A stretch of DNA of 64,000 nt from Comamonas sp. lk (GTDB lineage Bacteria; Pseudomonadota; Gammaproteobacteria; Burkholderiales; Burkholderiaceae_C): contig NZ_UOOB01000002.1 in NCBI RefSeq assembly GCF_900564145.1, forward strand, positions 62,001 to 126,000. Direction: 5' to 3'. A model generated the notes under the pieces. The model was given only the letters and a program-made list of their open reading frames with translations, made no database searches and had not been told where the DNA came from. The position numbers and the translations under genes were made by a program. Numbering within the stretch: the first letter of the stretch is position 1; the number at the start of each line of letters is the position of its first letter. Positions 45,605-54,152 of this stretch are shown here, piece after piece.

Positions 45605-46881
45605 TGCAGATCAATCGTCGACACATTCTGGGCGGCGCCGCCGCCGGTGCAGCGGCTCTGACCCTGCCCTCCATCGTGCGCGCCCAGGCCGCATCGGCCC
45701 ATGTGGTGGTGGTGGGCGGCGGCTTTGGCGGCGCCACGGCCGCACGCTATCTGCGCCAGTTTGCACCGCAGATCAAGGTGACCCTGGTCGAGCCTGCCGA
45801 GCGCTTTTATACCTGCCCCTTCTCCAACCTCTATCTGGCCGGTTTGCGCAGCTGGGACAGCATAGGCCACAGCTACGACGGCCTGCGCAAGGCTGGCGTG
45901 AACGTGGTGCAAGCCAGCGCCGAGGCCGTGGACGGCACAGCGCGCAAGGTCAAGCTCTCCAACGGCCAGACGCTGAGCTACGACAAGCTGGTGCTCTCGC
46001 CCGGTATTGATATGCGCTGGAATGCGCTGGAAGGCTATGACGAGGCTGCGGCCCAGCTGGCTCCCCATGCCTGGAAGGCCGGCGCGCAGACCCAGTTGCT
46101 CAAGAAGCAGCTGGAGGCCATGCCCGATGGCGGCAAGTTTGTGATGGTGATTCCCGCCAATCCCTTCCGCTGCCCGCCCGGCCCCTACGAGCGCGCCGCC
46201 ATGGTGGCCCATTACTTCAAGCAGCACAAACCCAAGAGCAAGATCCTGCTGCTGGACGACAAGGATGCGTTCTCCAAGCAAGCCCTGTTTCTTCAAGGCT
46301 ACAAGGCCCTGTATGGCGACATGATCGAGTGGGTCAAGCAGTCGGACGACGGCAAGGTGGGCCGCGTGGATGCCAAACAGCGGGAAGTGGAAACCACGTT
46401 CGGCACCCGGCACCGGGCCGATGTGCTGAACGTGATTCCGCCGCAGAAAGCCGGTTTCATTGCCGACCGCGCCGGCGTCACCGATGCCAGCGGCTGGGTT
46501 CCCGTCAAGGCCGAGAGCTTTGAATCCAGACAGGTGCCCAACATCTATGTGCTGGGCGATGCCACCATTGCAGCCCCCATGCCCAAGTCCGGCTTTGCGG
46601 CCAATACCCAGGGCAAGGTGGCAGCCGCCGCCATTGCTGCCGAACTGACGGGCCAGGCCCTGCCCACGGCCGCCTATGCCAACACCTGCTACAGCCTGAT
46701 CGGCAATGACTACGGCATCTCCGTGGCCGGCGTCTACAAGGCACAGGAAGGCAAGCTGATCGAAGTGGCCAACTCCGGCGGCGTCAGCCCCATCGACGGC
46801 AATGCGGCCTTCCGCAAGGCCGAAGCCGACTATGGCTCGGCCTGGTACCAGGCCATCAGCGCCGACATCTGGGACCGATGA
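45601..46881 (+). CDS. fccB: Flavocytochrome c sulfide dehydrogenase flavin subunit
   Basis: The 426-residue FAD protein has a Tat signal (NRRHILGGAAAGAAAL), a dinucleotide-binding motif VVVVGGGFGGATAARYL, and two cysteines that fit the redox disulfide of FccB, in FRCPPGPYERAAMV and NTCYSLIGND. It oxidises sulfide in the periplasm, passing electrons to the cytochrome subunit encoded upstream. The first ATG at 45601 overlaps the cytochrome stop. Similar proteins are also called SoxF. The exact sulfur substrate is not proven. Confidence 0.9.
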   Translation: MMQINRRHILGGAAAGAAALTLPSIVRAQAASAHVVVVGGGFGGATAARYLRQFAPQIKVTLVEPAERFYTCPFSNLYLAGLRSWDSIGHSYDGLRKAGVNVVQASAEAVDGTARKVKLSNGQTLSYDKLVLSPGIDMRWNALEGYDEAAAQLAPHAWKAGAQTQLLKKQLEAMPDGGKFVMVIPANPFRCPPGPYERAAMVAHYFKQHKPKSKILLLDDKDAFSKQALFLQGYKALYGDMIEWVKQSDDGKVGRVDAKQREVETTFGTRHRADVLNVIPPQKAGFIADRAGVTDASGWVPVKAESFESRQVPNIYVLGDATIAAPMPKSGFAANTQGKVAAAAIAAELTGQALPTAAYANTCYSLIGNDYGISVAGVYKAQEGKLIEVANSGGVSPIDGNAAFRKAEADYGSAWYQAISADIWDR

Positions 46882-46897
46882 TGCCCAAGGACTTGCC

Positions 46898-47941
46898 ATG
46901 ACGCTGCTCTGGGCCGGATTGCTGCTGGGTTGCGGCTTTGGTGTGGCAGCCCGCCTGGGGCGTTTCTGTCTGTTGCGCGGCCTGCGCCAGGCTGCCGGGC
47001 TGGACCGGGGCGAGCCGCGCGGCAGCGCACCGGCTCTGCAGGCTTTTGCCCTGGCGCTGGCGGTAGCTCTGCTGGCCTCGCAAGGGCTGCAACTGGCGGG
47101 CTGGGTGGATCTGGGCCAGGCCCAGGTCGCGCGCAGCCAGCTCTCCATCCCTGGCGTGCTGATAGGCGGCGCCTTGTTCGGCATGGGCATGGTGCTGGCC
47201 AATAGCTGCGGCGCCCGCGCCCTGGTGCTGCTGGCAGGCGGAAATTTGCGCAGCCTGGTGACCATCGTCTTTCTGGCACTGGGCGCGCAAGCCAGCATGA
47301 CCGGCGTTCTGGCGCCGGTACGCCAATGGCTGCAGAGCTGGCTGTCGCTGAGCCTGCCTCAAGCCACGGTACAGCAGTCATTGCAAGCCTCAGGTGTTGC
47401 CGCAGCCACCGCGTTTGCTCTGGCCGCCTTGCTGCCGGCCCTGGTTTTGCTTGTCTATGCGCTGCGTCGCCCCGCCCTGCGGCAAAGCCCGGTGCAATGG
47501 CTGTCGGCACTGGCAATCGGTGGACTGGTGGCACTGGGCTGGTGGATCACGGCCCATGTGCAGCCTGATCCTTTCGATCCGGCCAAGCTCAGCTCGCTGA
47601 GCTTTGTGGGTCCGCTGGCGGAAAGCCTGCTGTATCTGCAGCTGGCCGTGGGCCGGGATTTCAGCCTGGGCCCGGCTGTGACGCTGGGCGTTCTCATCGG
47701 TGCGGCAGCGACCGCACAGCTGACGCGCAGCGCGCGCTGGGAAGGGTTTGAGCAGCCGTCGCGCCTAGCCGCCTGTGCTTTAGGTGGTCTGCTGATGGGC
47801 TTTGGCGGGGCTCTGGCTGCAGGCTGCTCCATAGGCCAGGGTCTGAGCGGTTTGAGCACACTGGCTTATGCCAGCCTGCCCGCCACGGCGGGCATCTTGC
47901 TGGGCAGTTGGGCCGCCATCCAATTCAGCCCACGCGCCTGA
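46898..47941 (+). CDS. YeeE/YedE family sulfur transporter
   Basis: The protein has 347 residues and about nine hydrophobic segments in two similar halves. Each half holds a conserved cysteine motif: LANSCGARALVLLAGG and AAGCSIGQGLSGLS. Members such as TsuA take up thiosulfate through cysteine relay sites; others may move sulfane sulfur. I chose the ATG at 46898 with AAGG upstream. It lies 16 bases after fccB, so it belongs to the operon and could deliver reduced sulfur to or from the periplasm. Direction of transport is unknown. Confidence 0.85.
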   Translation: MTLLWAGLLLGCGFGVAARLGRFCLLRGLRQAAGLDRGEPRGSAPALQAFALALAVALLASQGLQLAGWVDLGQAQVARSQLSIPGVLIGGALFGMGMVLANSCGARALVLLAGGNLRSLVTIVFLALGAQASMTGVLAPVRQWLQSWLSLSLPQATVQQSLQASGVAAATAFALAALLPALVLLVYALRRPALRQSPVQWLSALAIGGLVALGWWITAHVQPDPFDPAKLSSLSFVGPLAESLLYLQLAVGRDFSLGPAVTLGVLIGAAATAQLTRSARWEGFEQPSRLAACALGGLLMGFGGALAAGCSIGQGLSGLSTLAYASLPATAGILLGSWAAIQFSPRA

Positions 47942-48172
47942 GCACAGTTTCTGTCAGTCACAACCTACATCGCAGCATGGCACTGGGGCAATAGGCGCAC
48001 TGTTTGTAACGACCTCTAGAATCGTCGGCACCACCGCTCTGCTCGTGCCGCGTGACGGCCACTTGGGATCTTCCGCAACCTGCCGGAACTGCCCCAGACC
48101 GCGCGTTCTGCGATCAGCTTGCCCTATTCATTGAACGCACCGGACGCGGCCTGCGCCGCGCCAGGAGATTCC

Positions 48173-49540
48173 ATGTCAGACACCAAGACTTCCAGCGCCA
48201 ACGCACAGCGCCGCCGCTTTCTGCTCACCCCTCCGGCCATGGCACTGGGTGCTGCGGCCGCCGCCAGCCTGCCGGCGCAGGCGGCGCCCACCATACTCAC
48301 GCCGCAATCGCGCATTCTGCCGCGCCAGGGCAAAGGCCCGCGCATCGTGATCTGCGGTGGCGGCTGGGGCGGCATGACGGCTGCCCGCTATCTGCGCGAG
48401 CTGATTCCCAACTCCGACGTGGTGCTGCTGGAGCGCAACCCCACGTTCTGGTCCGGCCCCATGAGCAACAAATGGTTGATCGACATCGTGAGCACCGATT
48501 TCGTCAATCACGACATGCTGCGCCCGGCCAACAAATACGGCTACCAGCTGCTGCAAACCGAAGTCATGGGTTTCGAGCGCGAGCAAAAGCTGGTGCGCAC
48601 TGCCCACGGCCTGATCGAGTACGACTTCCTGATTCTCTCGGGTGGCATACGCAACGATTACGAAGCTTGGTTTGGCAACGACCAGCGCGCGATTGACTAC
48701 ACGCGCAAGCATTTCCCCAACGCCTACATCCCGAATCAGGAGATGTTTGCACTCAAGCAAAAGGTCAAGGACTTCAAGGGCGGCACGCTGGTGATGACGC
48801 TTCCGCCGCCACCCCACCGCTGCCCGCCTTCGCCTTATGAGCGCGCCTGCCTGATTGCCTGGCACATCAAGAAAAACAAGATTCCCGGCAAGATTCTGAT
48901 TCTGGACCCCAAGCCCAAGATTGCGCCGATTGGCGTGGGCTACAAGCAGGCGTTTGAAGAGCTGTACCCGGACATCATCACCCACGTGCCCAATGCGCGC
49001 GTGCAGGAGGTTGACCCCTTCAACAAGCGCATCAAGACGGCAGCGGGCGAATTCAAATTCGACGATGCCATCCTCATGCCACCCCACCAGGCGGCCGATA
49101 TGGTCTGGCATGCCGGCCTGATCGGCAAGACCGCTGATGGCAAGCCCACGGGCTGGGCCGACATGAACCCGCGCCTGTTCACCGCCAACAGCGACGACCG
49201 CGTGTACTTTGTGGGCGACTTGATGGGCACCATCTCCGATCAGTTCGGCCACTACCCCAAGAGCGGCCACGTGGCCAATTTCATAGGCCAGATCGTCGCC
49301 AAGAATATTGCCCAGCGCGTCTCCGGCAAGGAAGTGACACCGCTGCTGCCGGACAACCTCTGCTACATGATGGTCAACGGCGACCCGCAGGAGGAAATCT
49401 CGGTCAAGTTCGAATACGAAGTCGATGCCACGGGCAAGGTCATACAGACCCAGATCGACATGGACGTGCGCACCTCGGATCTGGTCAAGGAAGACTTCGG
49501 CTGGATTCAATCCAAGTTCAGCGACTTCCTGGCCATCTAA
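48173..49540 (+). CDS. Second FccB/SoxF-like Tat flavoprotein
   Basis: The 455-residue protein has a Tat signal (AQRRRFLLTPPAMALGAAA), an FAD-binding motif (IVICGGGWGGMTAARYL) and cysteines in HRCPPSPYERACLIA and NLCYMMVNGD that match those of FccB. It is a clear paralogue of the flavoprotein at 45601, but has a longer N-terminus and distinct linker regions, so it may act on a different sulfur species. It is separated from the first set by a 231-base gap and leads soxY and soxZ. The start has AGGAG upstream. Confidence 0.87.
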   Translation: MSDTKTSSANAQRRRFLLTPPAMALGAAAAASLPAQAAPTILTPQSRILPRQGKGPRIVICGGGWGGMTAARYLRELIPNSDVVLLERNPTFWSGPMSNKWLIDIVSTDFVNHDMLRPANKYGYQLLQTEVMGFEREQKLVRTAHGLIEYDFLILSGGIRNDYEAWFGNDQRAIDYTRKHFPNAYIPNQEMFALKQKVKDFKGGTLVMTLPPPPHRCPPSPYERACLIAWHIKKNKIPGKILILDPKPKIAPIGVGYKQAFEELYPDIITHVPNARVQEVDPFNKRIKTAAGEFKFDDAILMPPHQAADMVWHAGLIGKTADGKPTGWADMNPRLFTANSDDRVYFVGDLMGTISDQFGHYPKSGHVANFIGQIVAKNIAQRVSGKEVTPLLPDNLCYMMVNGDPQEEISVKFEYEVDATGKVIQTQIDMDVRTSDLVKEDFGWIQSKFSDFLAI

Positions 49541-49544
49541 ACCC

Positions 49545-50051
49545 ATGAGCAAAGCTTTGAATCATTCATTGACCCGCCGCCATCTGATGGCCGGCGCTGC
49601 CGCCACCGGCGCGGTACTGGCCCTGCCTGCCACCGCCCTGGCACAGACCGCTGCCAAAACCCCTCTCGTGGGCCCGCTGGCCCCGAACCCTGCAGAGTTC
49701 AAAAAGACGGTGCAGCAATTTCTGGGCAGTGCCAAGCCGCTCTCGGAAGGGCTGCAACTGGACGTGGCTGTGCTGGCCGACAACCCCAGCGCCGTGCCGG
49801 TCAAGGCCAAAGTCACCCTGCCCATCACCAATGAGGAGTGGTGCGAGGAAATCATCGTGCTGGCCGAACTCAACCCCTCGCCGCTGACCTGCCGCCTGCG
49901 GTTCACAGCCGACACGGGCACGGCAGAGGCCGCCGTGCGCATACGCCTGAGCCAGACTCAGACCATTCACGCCATGGCCCGCATGAAAAGCGGCAAGGTG
50001 CTGGTGGCCAAGCAAGCCGTGACGGTCGCCGCCAGCGGCTGTGGCATGTAA
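49545..50051 (+). CDS. soxY: SoxY sulfur carrier protein with altered C-terminus
   Basis: SoxY carries sulfur intermediates on a cysteine in a mobile C-terminal tail. The 168 residues start with a Tat signal (LTRRHLMAGAAATGAVLALP), followed by an all-beta domain (residues 45-150), and end in VAASGCGM. The usual end is GGCGG, so the second Gly position is Met and the first is Ser here, though the carrier Cys is kept. It lies four bases after the second flavoprotein gene and 15 bases before soxZ. Confidence 0.9.
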   Translation: MSKALNHSLTRRHLMAGAAATGAVLALPATALAQTAAKTPLVGPLAPNPAEFKKTVQQFLGSAKPLSEGLQLDVAVLADNPSAVPVKAKVTLPITNEEWCEEIIVLAELNPSPLTCRLRFTADTGTAEAAVRIRLSQTQTIHAMARMKSGKVLVAKQAVTVAASGCGM

Positions 50052-50066
50052 ACCGGAGACAGCGAT

Positions 50067-50402
50067 ATGAGCACCACCAAACCGCCCCGCGTCTGGGTCA
50101 GCAACGCCAGCCCCAAGAAAGACGAGGTGCTGCGGGTTCGCGCCCAGATGGAACATGTGATGGAAAGCGGTCTGCGCACCGACCCGGCCACGGGCAAGAT
50201 ACGCCCGCGCAACATCGTCAACCACTTTGAAGCCAGACTGGGCAAGCGGCTGATCTTCAGCTGGGAGCCCGGCATCTCCATCTCCCAGAACCCCTATATC
50301 GAATTCACTTTCAAGGCACGCGAAAGCGGCGAGCTGCAAATGCTCTGGAAAGATGAAGACGGCCAGACCACCAGTGCGACCAAGACCATCACTCTGGTCT
50401 GA
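50067..50402 (+). CDS. soxZ: SoxZ sulfur carrier partner
   Basis: SoxZ binds SoxY and forms the scaffold on which Sox enzymes act. The 111-residue beta-sandwich protein begins STTKPPRVWVSNASPKKDE and includes VLRVRAQMEHVMESGLR and NHFEARLGKRLIFSWEPGIS. No signal peptide is present, as expected since SoxYZ is exported through SoxY. No SoxAX, SoxB or SoxCD genes follow, so the carrier must serve another enzyme or dispersed genes. A terminator comes right after. Confidence 0.93.
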   Translation: MSTTKPPRVWVSNASPKKDEVLRVRAQMEHVMESGLRTDPATGKIRPRNIVNHFEARLGKRLIFSWEPGISISQNPYIEFTFKARESGELQMLWKDEDGQTTSATKTITLV

Positions 50403-50426
50403 GGCAAACCTCTGTCAGCAGCCCAC

Positions 50427-50460
50427 CCCGCTTCGGCCATGGCCGGATGCGGGTTTTTTT
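50427..50460 (+). terminator. Rho-independent terminator after soxZ
   Basis: CCCGC (50427-50431) pairs with GCGGG (50449-50453), with an inner GGCC/GGCC hairpin, and seven T residues follow. It ends the sulfur transcript. Confidence 0.82.
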
Positions 50461-50878
50461 ATGCCTGGCCAAAGGCCAGAAGGCATATCCCAGCTTCACG
50501 CTCGGAATTAATCTGCGGTTTTCCGGGATTCCGAAAATATTTTCGGCCACCGCGCACAGTACAAACCCGTAGCTCCGCTGGCCAAAATCCAAATTCAACG
50601 CCTTCCATGCCACGAATATCGCTCTTCCTCGGCCAACTGCGCATATTCAGCACCACCAAATCCAACCAGTAGCGCGACATAAAGCCCGGAGTCGCCGAAG
50701 AAGACGACCATCTGCTCAAACTTGCAGCAAATCACAGCCAAATTACGCGCAACTTCGCTCAAAGTTAAAGCATCTCCAGGCAACGCCTAGGCATACCGTT
50801 ATTTGCAGGCTGAGGGCTTTCGCAGAATTTTTTTGTGCCGACAATGCAATGCATACACCGCTCAGGGAAATCATTGCC
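50461..50878. other. Intergenic stretch between soxZ and bioB
   Basis: No supported gene is visible in these 418 bases. It contains a perfect 16-bp palindrome at 50531-50546 (CCGAAAATATTTTCGG), amid AT-richer DNA. The bioB promoter should lie near its right end, where TTGCAGGCTG and TGCAATGCAT occur, but I cannot assign it. Small frames on the minus strand lack family features. Confidence 0.4.
50531..50546. promoter_or_regulatory. Perfect 16-bp palindrome
   Basis: CCGAAAATATTTTCGG is its own reverse complement. It lies about 350 bases upstream of bioB. A dimeric regulator could bind it; no regulator is assigned. Confidence 0.4.
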
Positions 50879-51928
50879 ATGAACAACGCCGCAACAGAGT
50901 GCGCACCCACATCCAGCAACACCCAGCCAGCAGCACAGGCCGTGCATTGGCACCAGCCCGTGGTCCGCGTCGACAGCACACCAACCGCCCGCTGGTCGGT
51001 TGATGCCATCCAGGAGCTGCTGGACATGCCGTTCATGGACCTGCTGCACCGCGCCCAGACTGCTCACCGCGAACACTGGCCTGCAGGCGAGATCGAGCTG
51101 GCCACGCTGCTATCCGTCAAAACCGGCGGCTGCCCTGAGAATTGCGGCTACTGCCCGCAGTCGGCCGAGTTCGATACCGGTGTGAAGGCTGAAAAGCTGA
51201 TGAGCGTTGAAGAAGTCACCAGCGCCGCCCAGGCCGCCAAGGACGCAGGCGCCACGCGCTTTTGCATGGGCGCTGCCTGGCGCGCCCCCAAGGACCGCGA
51301 CATCGAGAAGATGAACGAGCTAATCGGCGCCGTCAAAGGCCTGGGTATGCAGACCTGCGCCACGCTGGGCATGTTGCAGCCGCACCAGGCTCAATCCCTG
51401 CGCGAAGCGGGCCTGGACTACTACAACCACAACCTGGACACCGCTCCCGAGTACTACAAGGACGTGGTCAGCACCCGCCAATACCAGGACCGCCTGGACA
51501 CCTTGCAGGCCGTGCGCGGCGCAGGCATCAGCGTGTGCTGCGGCGGCATCATAGGCATGGGCGAAGAGGTGGTACACCGCGCCGGCCTGATCGCCCAGCT
51601 GGCCAATATGGAGCCCTACCCCGAGTCTGTGCCCATCAACAGCCTGGTGCCCGTGCCCGGCACGCCGCTGGCCGACAGCGACCCCGTGGACCCGCTGGAA
51701 TTTGTGCGCGTGATTGCCGTGGCCCGCATCACCATGCCCAAGGCCCGCGTGCGCCTGTCGGCCGGTCGCCAGCAACTGGGCGAAGCCGTACAGACCCTGT
51801 GCTTCATGGCCGGCGCCAACTCCATCTTCTACGGCGACAAGCTGCTGGTCACCGGCAACCCCGATGTGGAAGCCGACACCACACTGATGCGCAAGCTGGG
51901 CCTCAAGGCCTACGCCCCGGCCGCCTGA
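50879..51928 (+). CDS. bioB: Biotin synthase
   Basis: BioB is a radical SAM enzyme that inserts sulfur into dethiobiotin to make biotin. The 349-residue sequence contains the cluster motif [11 protein letters not shown] (about residue 85), [21 protein letters not shown] and [12 protein letters not shown], which line the active site and the second [2Fe-2S] site. I chose the ATG at 50879 with GGGA ten bases upstream. About 35 extra residues precede the usual core. A gap of 209 bases separates it from bioA, so the bio genes may form two transcripts. Confidence 0.96.
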   Translation: MNNAATECAPTSSNTQPAAQAVHWHQPVVRVDSTPTARWSVDAIQELLDMPFMDLLHRAQTAHREHWPAGEIELATLLSVKTGGCPENCGYCPQSAEFDTGVKAEKLMSVEEVTSAAQAAKDAGATRFCMGAAWRAPKDRDIEKMNELIGAVKGLGMQTCATLGMLQPHQAQSLREAGLDYYNHNLDTAPEYYKDVVSTRQYQDRLDTLQAVRGAGISVCCGGIIGMGEEVVHRAGLIAQLANMEPYPESVPINSLVPVPGTPLADSDPVDPLEFVRVIAVARITMPKARVRLSAGRQQLGEAVQTLCFMAGANSIFYGDKLLVTGNPDVEADTTLMRKLGLKAYAPAA

Positions 51929-52137
51929 GCCCGCCACGCAAAGCTGTGATCGCCACCGCTTTGCCCTCTGACACGCAGCGGCCACAGCTGTGGCTGCGTT
52001 TTTCCATTGCATTGCGCGCCATTCCAAGCTGATCACGCGGATGGCCGCGCAAAGGCATGGATGCATTTCAACCGTCTTGTGCCGTTCTGACCGTCCCCCT
52101 TGCGCTTGATGCCGGGGTCCGGCCTTTGGAGCCCTGT

Positions 52138-53481
52138 ATGACTCAGACCCTAGAAGCCCGCAGCCTGGCTGCCGTATGGCACCCCTGCACCCAGATGAAG
52201 CGCCACGAAAGCGCGCCGCCGATTGCCATTGAGCGCGCCAGCGGCCCCTGGCTTTACGGCACGGACGGCCGGCGCTATCTGGACAGCATCAGCTCCTGGT
52301 GGGTCAATCTGTTCGGCCACTCCCACCCCCATATCCGAGCCGCGCTGGCCGACCAGATGGAGCGGCTCGATCATGTGATGCTGGCCGGCTTTACCCACGC
52401 CCCGGTAGTGGAGCTGTCCGAACGCCTGTCCGCCCTCACCGGCCTGGGCCATGCTTTCTACGGCAGCGACGGCGCCTCGGCCACCGAAATCGCGCTGAAG
52501 ATGAGCGCCCATTACTGGCGCAATCAGGGCCGCAGCGGCAAGAACCGTTTTGTCGGCCTGGCCGGCGGCTACCACGGTGAAACCGTGGGCGCGCTGGCCG
52601 TCACCGATATCGCGCTGTTCCGCGAAGCCTATGCGCCGCTGGTGCGTCTGTCGGATACCGTGCCCAGCCCCGACGCCCGCCAGTCCCTACCCGGCGAAAC
52701 CGCGGCCGATGTGGCGCGCCGCGCGGCCAAGGGTCTGGAGCAATGGCTGCAAGCCCATCACAACCAGACCGCCGCGCTGATCGTGGAACCGCTGGTGCAG
52801 TGCGCAGCCGGCATGGCCATGCACGATGCCGAATACCTGCGCCTGGCCCGCCTGCTGTGCGACCGCTACGAGGTGCATCTGGTCGTCGATGAAATCGCCG
52901 TGGGCTTCGGCCGCACCGGCAGCCTGTTTGCCCACCAGCAAGCCGGCATACAGCCCGATTTCATCTGCCTGTCCAAAGGCCTAACCGGCGGCACGCTGCC
53001 GTTGTCGGCCGTGCTGACCACCGATACCGTCTACGCCGCTTTCTATGACGACGATGTGGCGCGCGGCTTTCTGCACTCGCACTCCTACACCGGCAACCCG
53101 CTGGCCTGCCGCGCCGCCGTGGCCACGCTGGAGCTGTTCGAGCAGCTAGACGCCTTAGCCGCCAACCGGCAGCTGGCACAGCGCATCAGCACCGCCTTTG
53201 CCCCCTTGAGCGCCCACCCCCGCGTGCGCCACGCCCGCCAGCAGGGAATGATCTGGGCCTGGGACATTGACAGCTCCCTGCCCGACTTTTCGCGCCGCTA
53301 CCACGCCGCCGCCATGGAGCGCGGCCTGCTGCTGCGCCCCATAGGTCGCACGCTGTACTGCATGCCGCCCTATGTGCTGGACGACGAGGCCGTTGCCCAT
53401 CTGGGTCGCATGGCGCTGGAGGCACTGGAAGCCACGTTGCTACAAGAATCAGAGCTACTGACGCAAGAGGTGACTGCATGA
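52138..53481 (+). CDS. bioA: Adenosylmethionine-8-amino-7-oxononanoate transaminase
   Basis: BioA makes 7,8-diaminopelargonic acid from KAPA using SAM as amino donor. The 447 residues begin TLEARSLAAVWHPCTQMKRH, a BioA signature, and include SISSWWVNLFGHSHP, YGSDGASATEIALKM, LVVDEIAVGFGRTG and the PLP-lysine region SKGLTGGTLPLSAVL. The ATG at 52138 has a TTGGAG site; an upstream ATG at 52057 lacks support. The stop overlaps bioD by four bases (ATGA). Confidence 0.96.
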   Translation: MTQTLEARSLAAVWHPCTQMKRHESAPPIAIERASGPWLYGTDGRRYLDSISSWWVNLFGHSHPHIRAALADQMERLDHVMLAGFTHAPVVELSERLSALTGLGHAFYGSDGASATEIALKMSAHYWRNQGRSGKNRFVGLAGGYHGETVGALAVTDIALFREAYAPLVRLSDTVPSPDARQSLPGETAADVARRAAKGLEQWLQAHHNQTAALIVEPLVQCAAGMAMHDAEYLRLARLLCDRYEVHLVVDEIAVGFGRTGSLFAHQQAGIQPDFICLSKGLTGGTLPLSAVLTTDTVYAAFYDDDVARGFLHSHSYTGNPLACRAAVATLELFEQLDALAANRQLAQRISTAFAPLSAHPRVRHARQQGMIWAWDIDSSLPDFSRRYHAAAMERGLLLRPIGRTLYCMPPYVLDDEAVAHLGRMALEALEATLLQESELLTQEVTA

Positions 53482-54152
53482 TTGGCTGTTTTGTAACCGG
53501 AACCGACACCGGCGCGGGCAAGACCCTGGCCTCTTGTGCTTTGCTGCAGGCCTTGGCCCAGCACCACCGCCGCGTGGTCGGCATGAAGGCCGTGGCCGCC
53601 GGTGCCGAGCCTGACGGTCAGGGCCGCTGGGCCAATGAGGACACGCTGGCCCTGCGCGCTGCATCGACCCTGGCCGTAGCGCCCGCACTGGACAACCCGG
53701 TGCTGCTACCCGACCCCATGTCGCCCCATATCGCCGCCCAGCGGGCCGGCGTTGAAGTGACGCTGGAACCTATCCTGGACGCTTACCGCCAGCTGGCTGC
53801 CCAGGCCGACGCCGTGGTGGTCGAAGGCGCGGGCGGCTGGCTGGTGCCGCTGTCGGAGACGCTGAGCATTGCCGACCTGGCCGTGGCGCTGCAACTGCCG
53901 GTGGTGCTGGTGGTGGGGCTGAAACTGGGCTGCCTGAACCACGCCATGCTGACGGCTAATGCCATCCGTGCCAGCGGCCTGCCACTGGCCGGCTGGATTG
54001 CCAGCCGCGTCGACCCCGACATGCTGGTGCCCGAAGAAAACATGGACTGGCTGCGCCGCAAGCTGGGCGCGCCGCTTCTGGCCGACCTGCCCTGGCAGAC
54101 CCAACCCGATCCGCGCCATGCGCAATTCACGCTGCCCAAGGAATGGCTATGA
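53478..54152 (+). CDS. bioD: ATP-dependent dethiobiotin synthetase
   Basis: BioD closes the ureido ring of dethiobiotin using CO2 and ATP. The 224-residue P-loop protein starts MIGCFVTGTDTGAGKTLASC, with Walker A GTDTGAGKT, and shows KAVAAGAEPD and VVEGAGGWLVPLSE. Its start overlaps the end of bioA and its stop overlaps bioF (ATGA in both), so bioA, bioD and bioF are translated as one unit. Length is normal for the family. Confidence 0.95.
   Translation: MIGCFVTGTDTGAGKTLASCALLQALAQHHRRVVGMKAVAAGAEPDGQGRWANEDTLALRAASTLAVAPALDNPVLLPDPMSPHIAAQRAGVEVTLEPILDAYRQLAAQADAVVVEGAGGWLVPLSETLSIADLAVALQLPVVLVVGLKLGCLNHAMLTANAIRASGLPLAGWIASRVDPDMLVPEENMDWLRRKLGAPLLADLPWQTQPDPRHAQFTLPKEWL

Noticed and set aside
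50459..50719. An 86-codon minus-strand frame between soxZ and bioB
   Set aside because: There is no family similarity or ribosome site, and it runs through the soxZ terminator.
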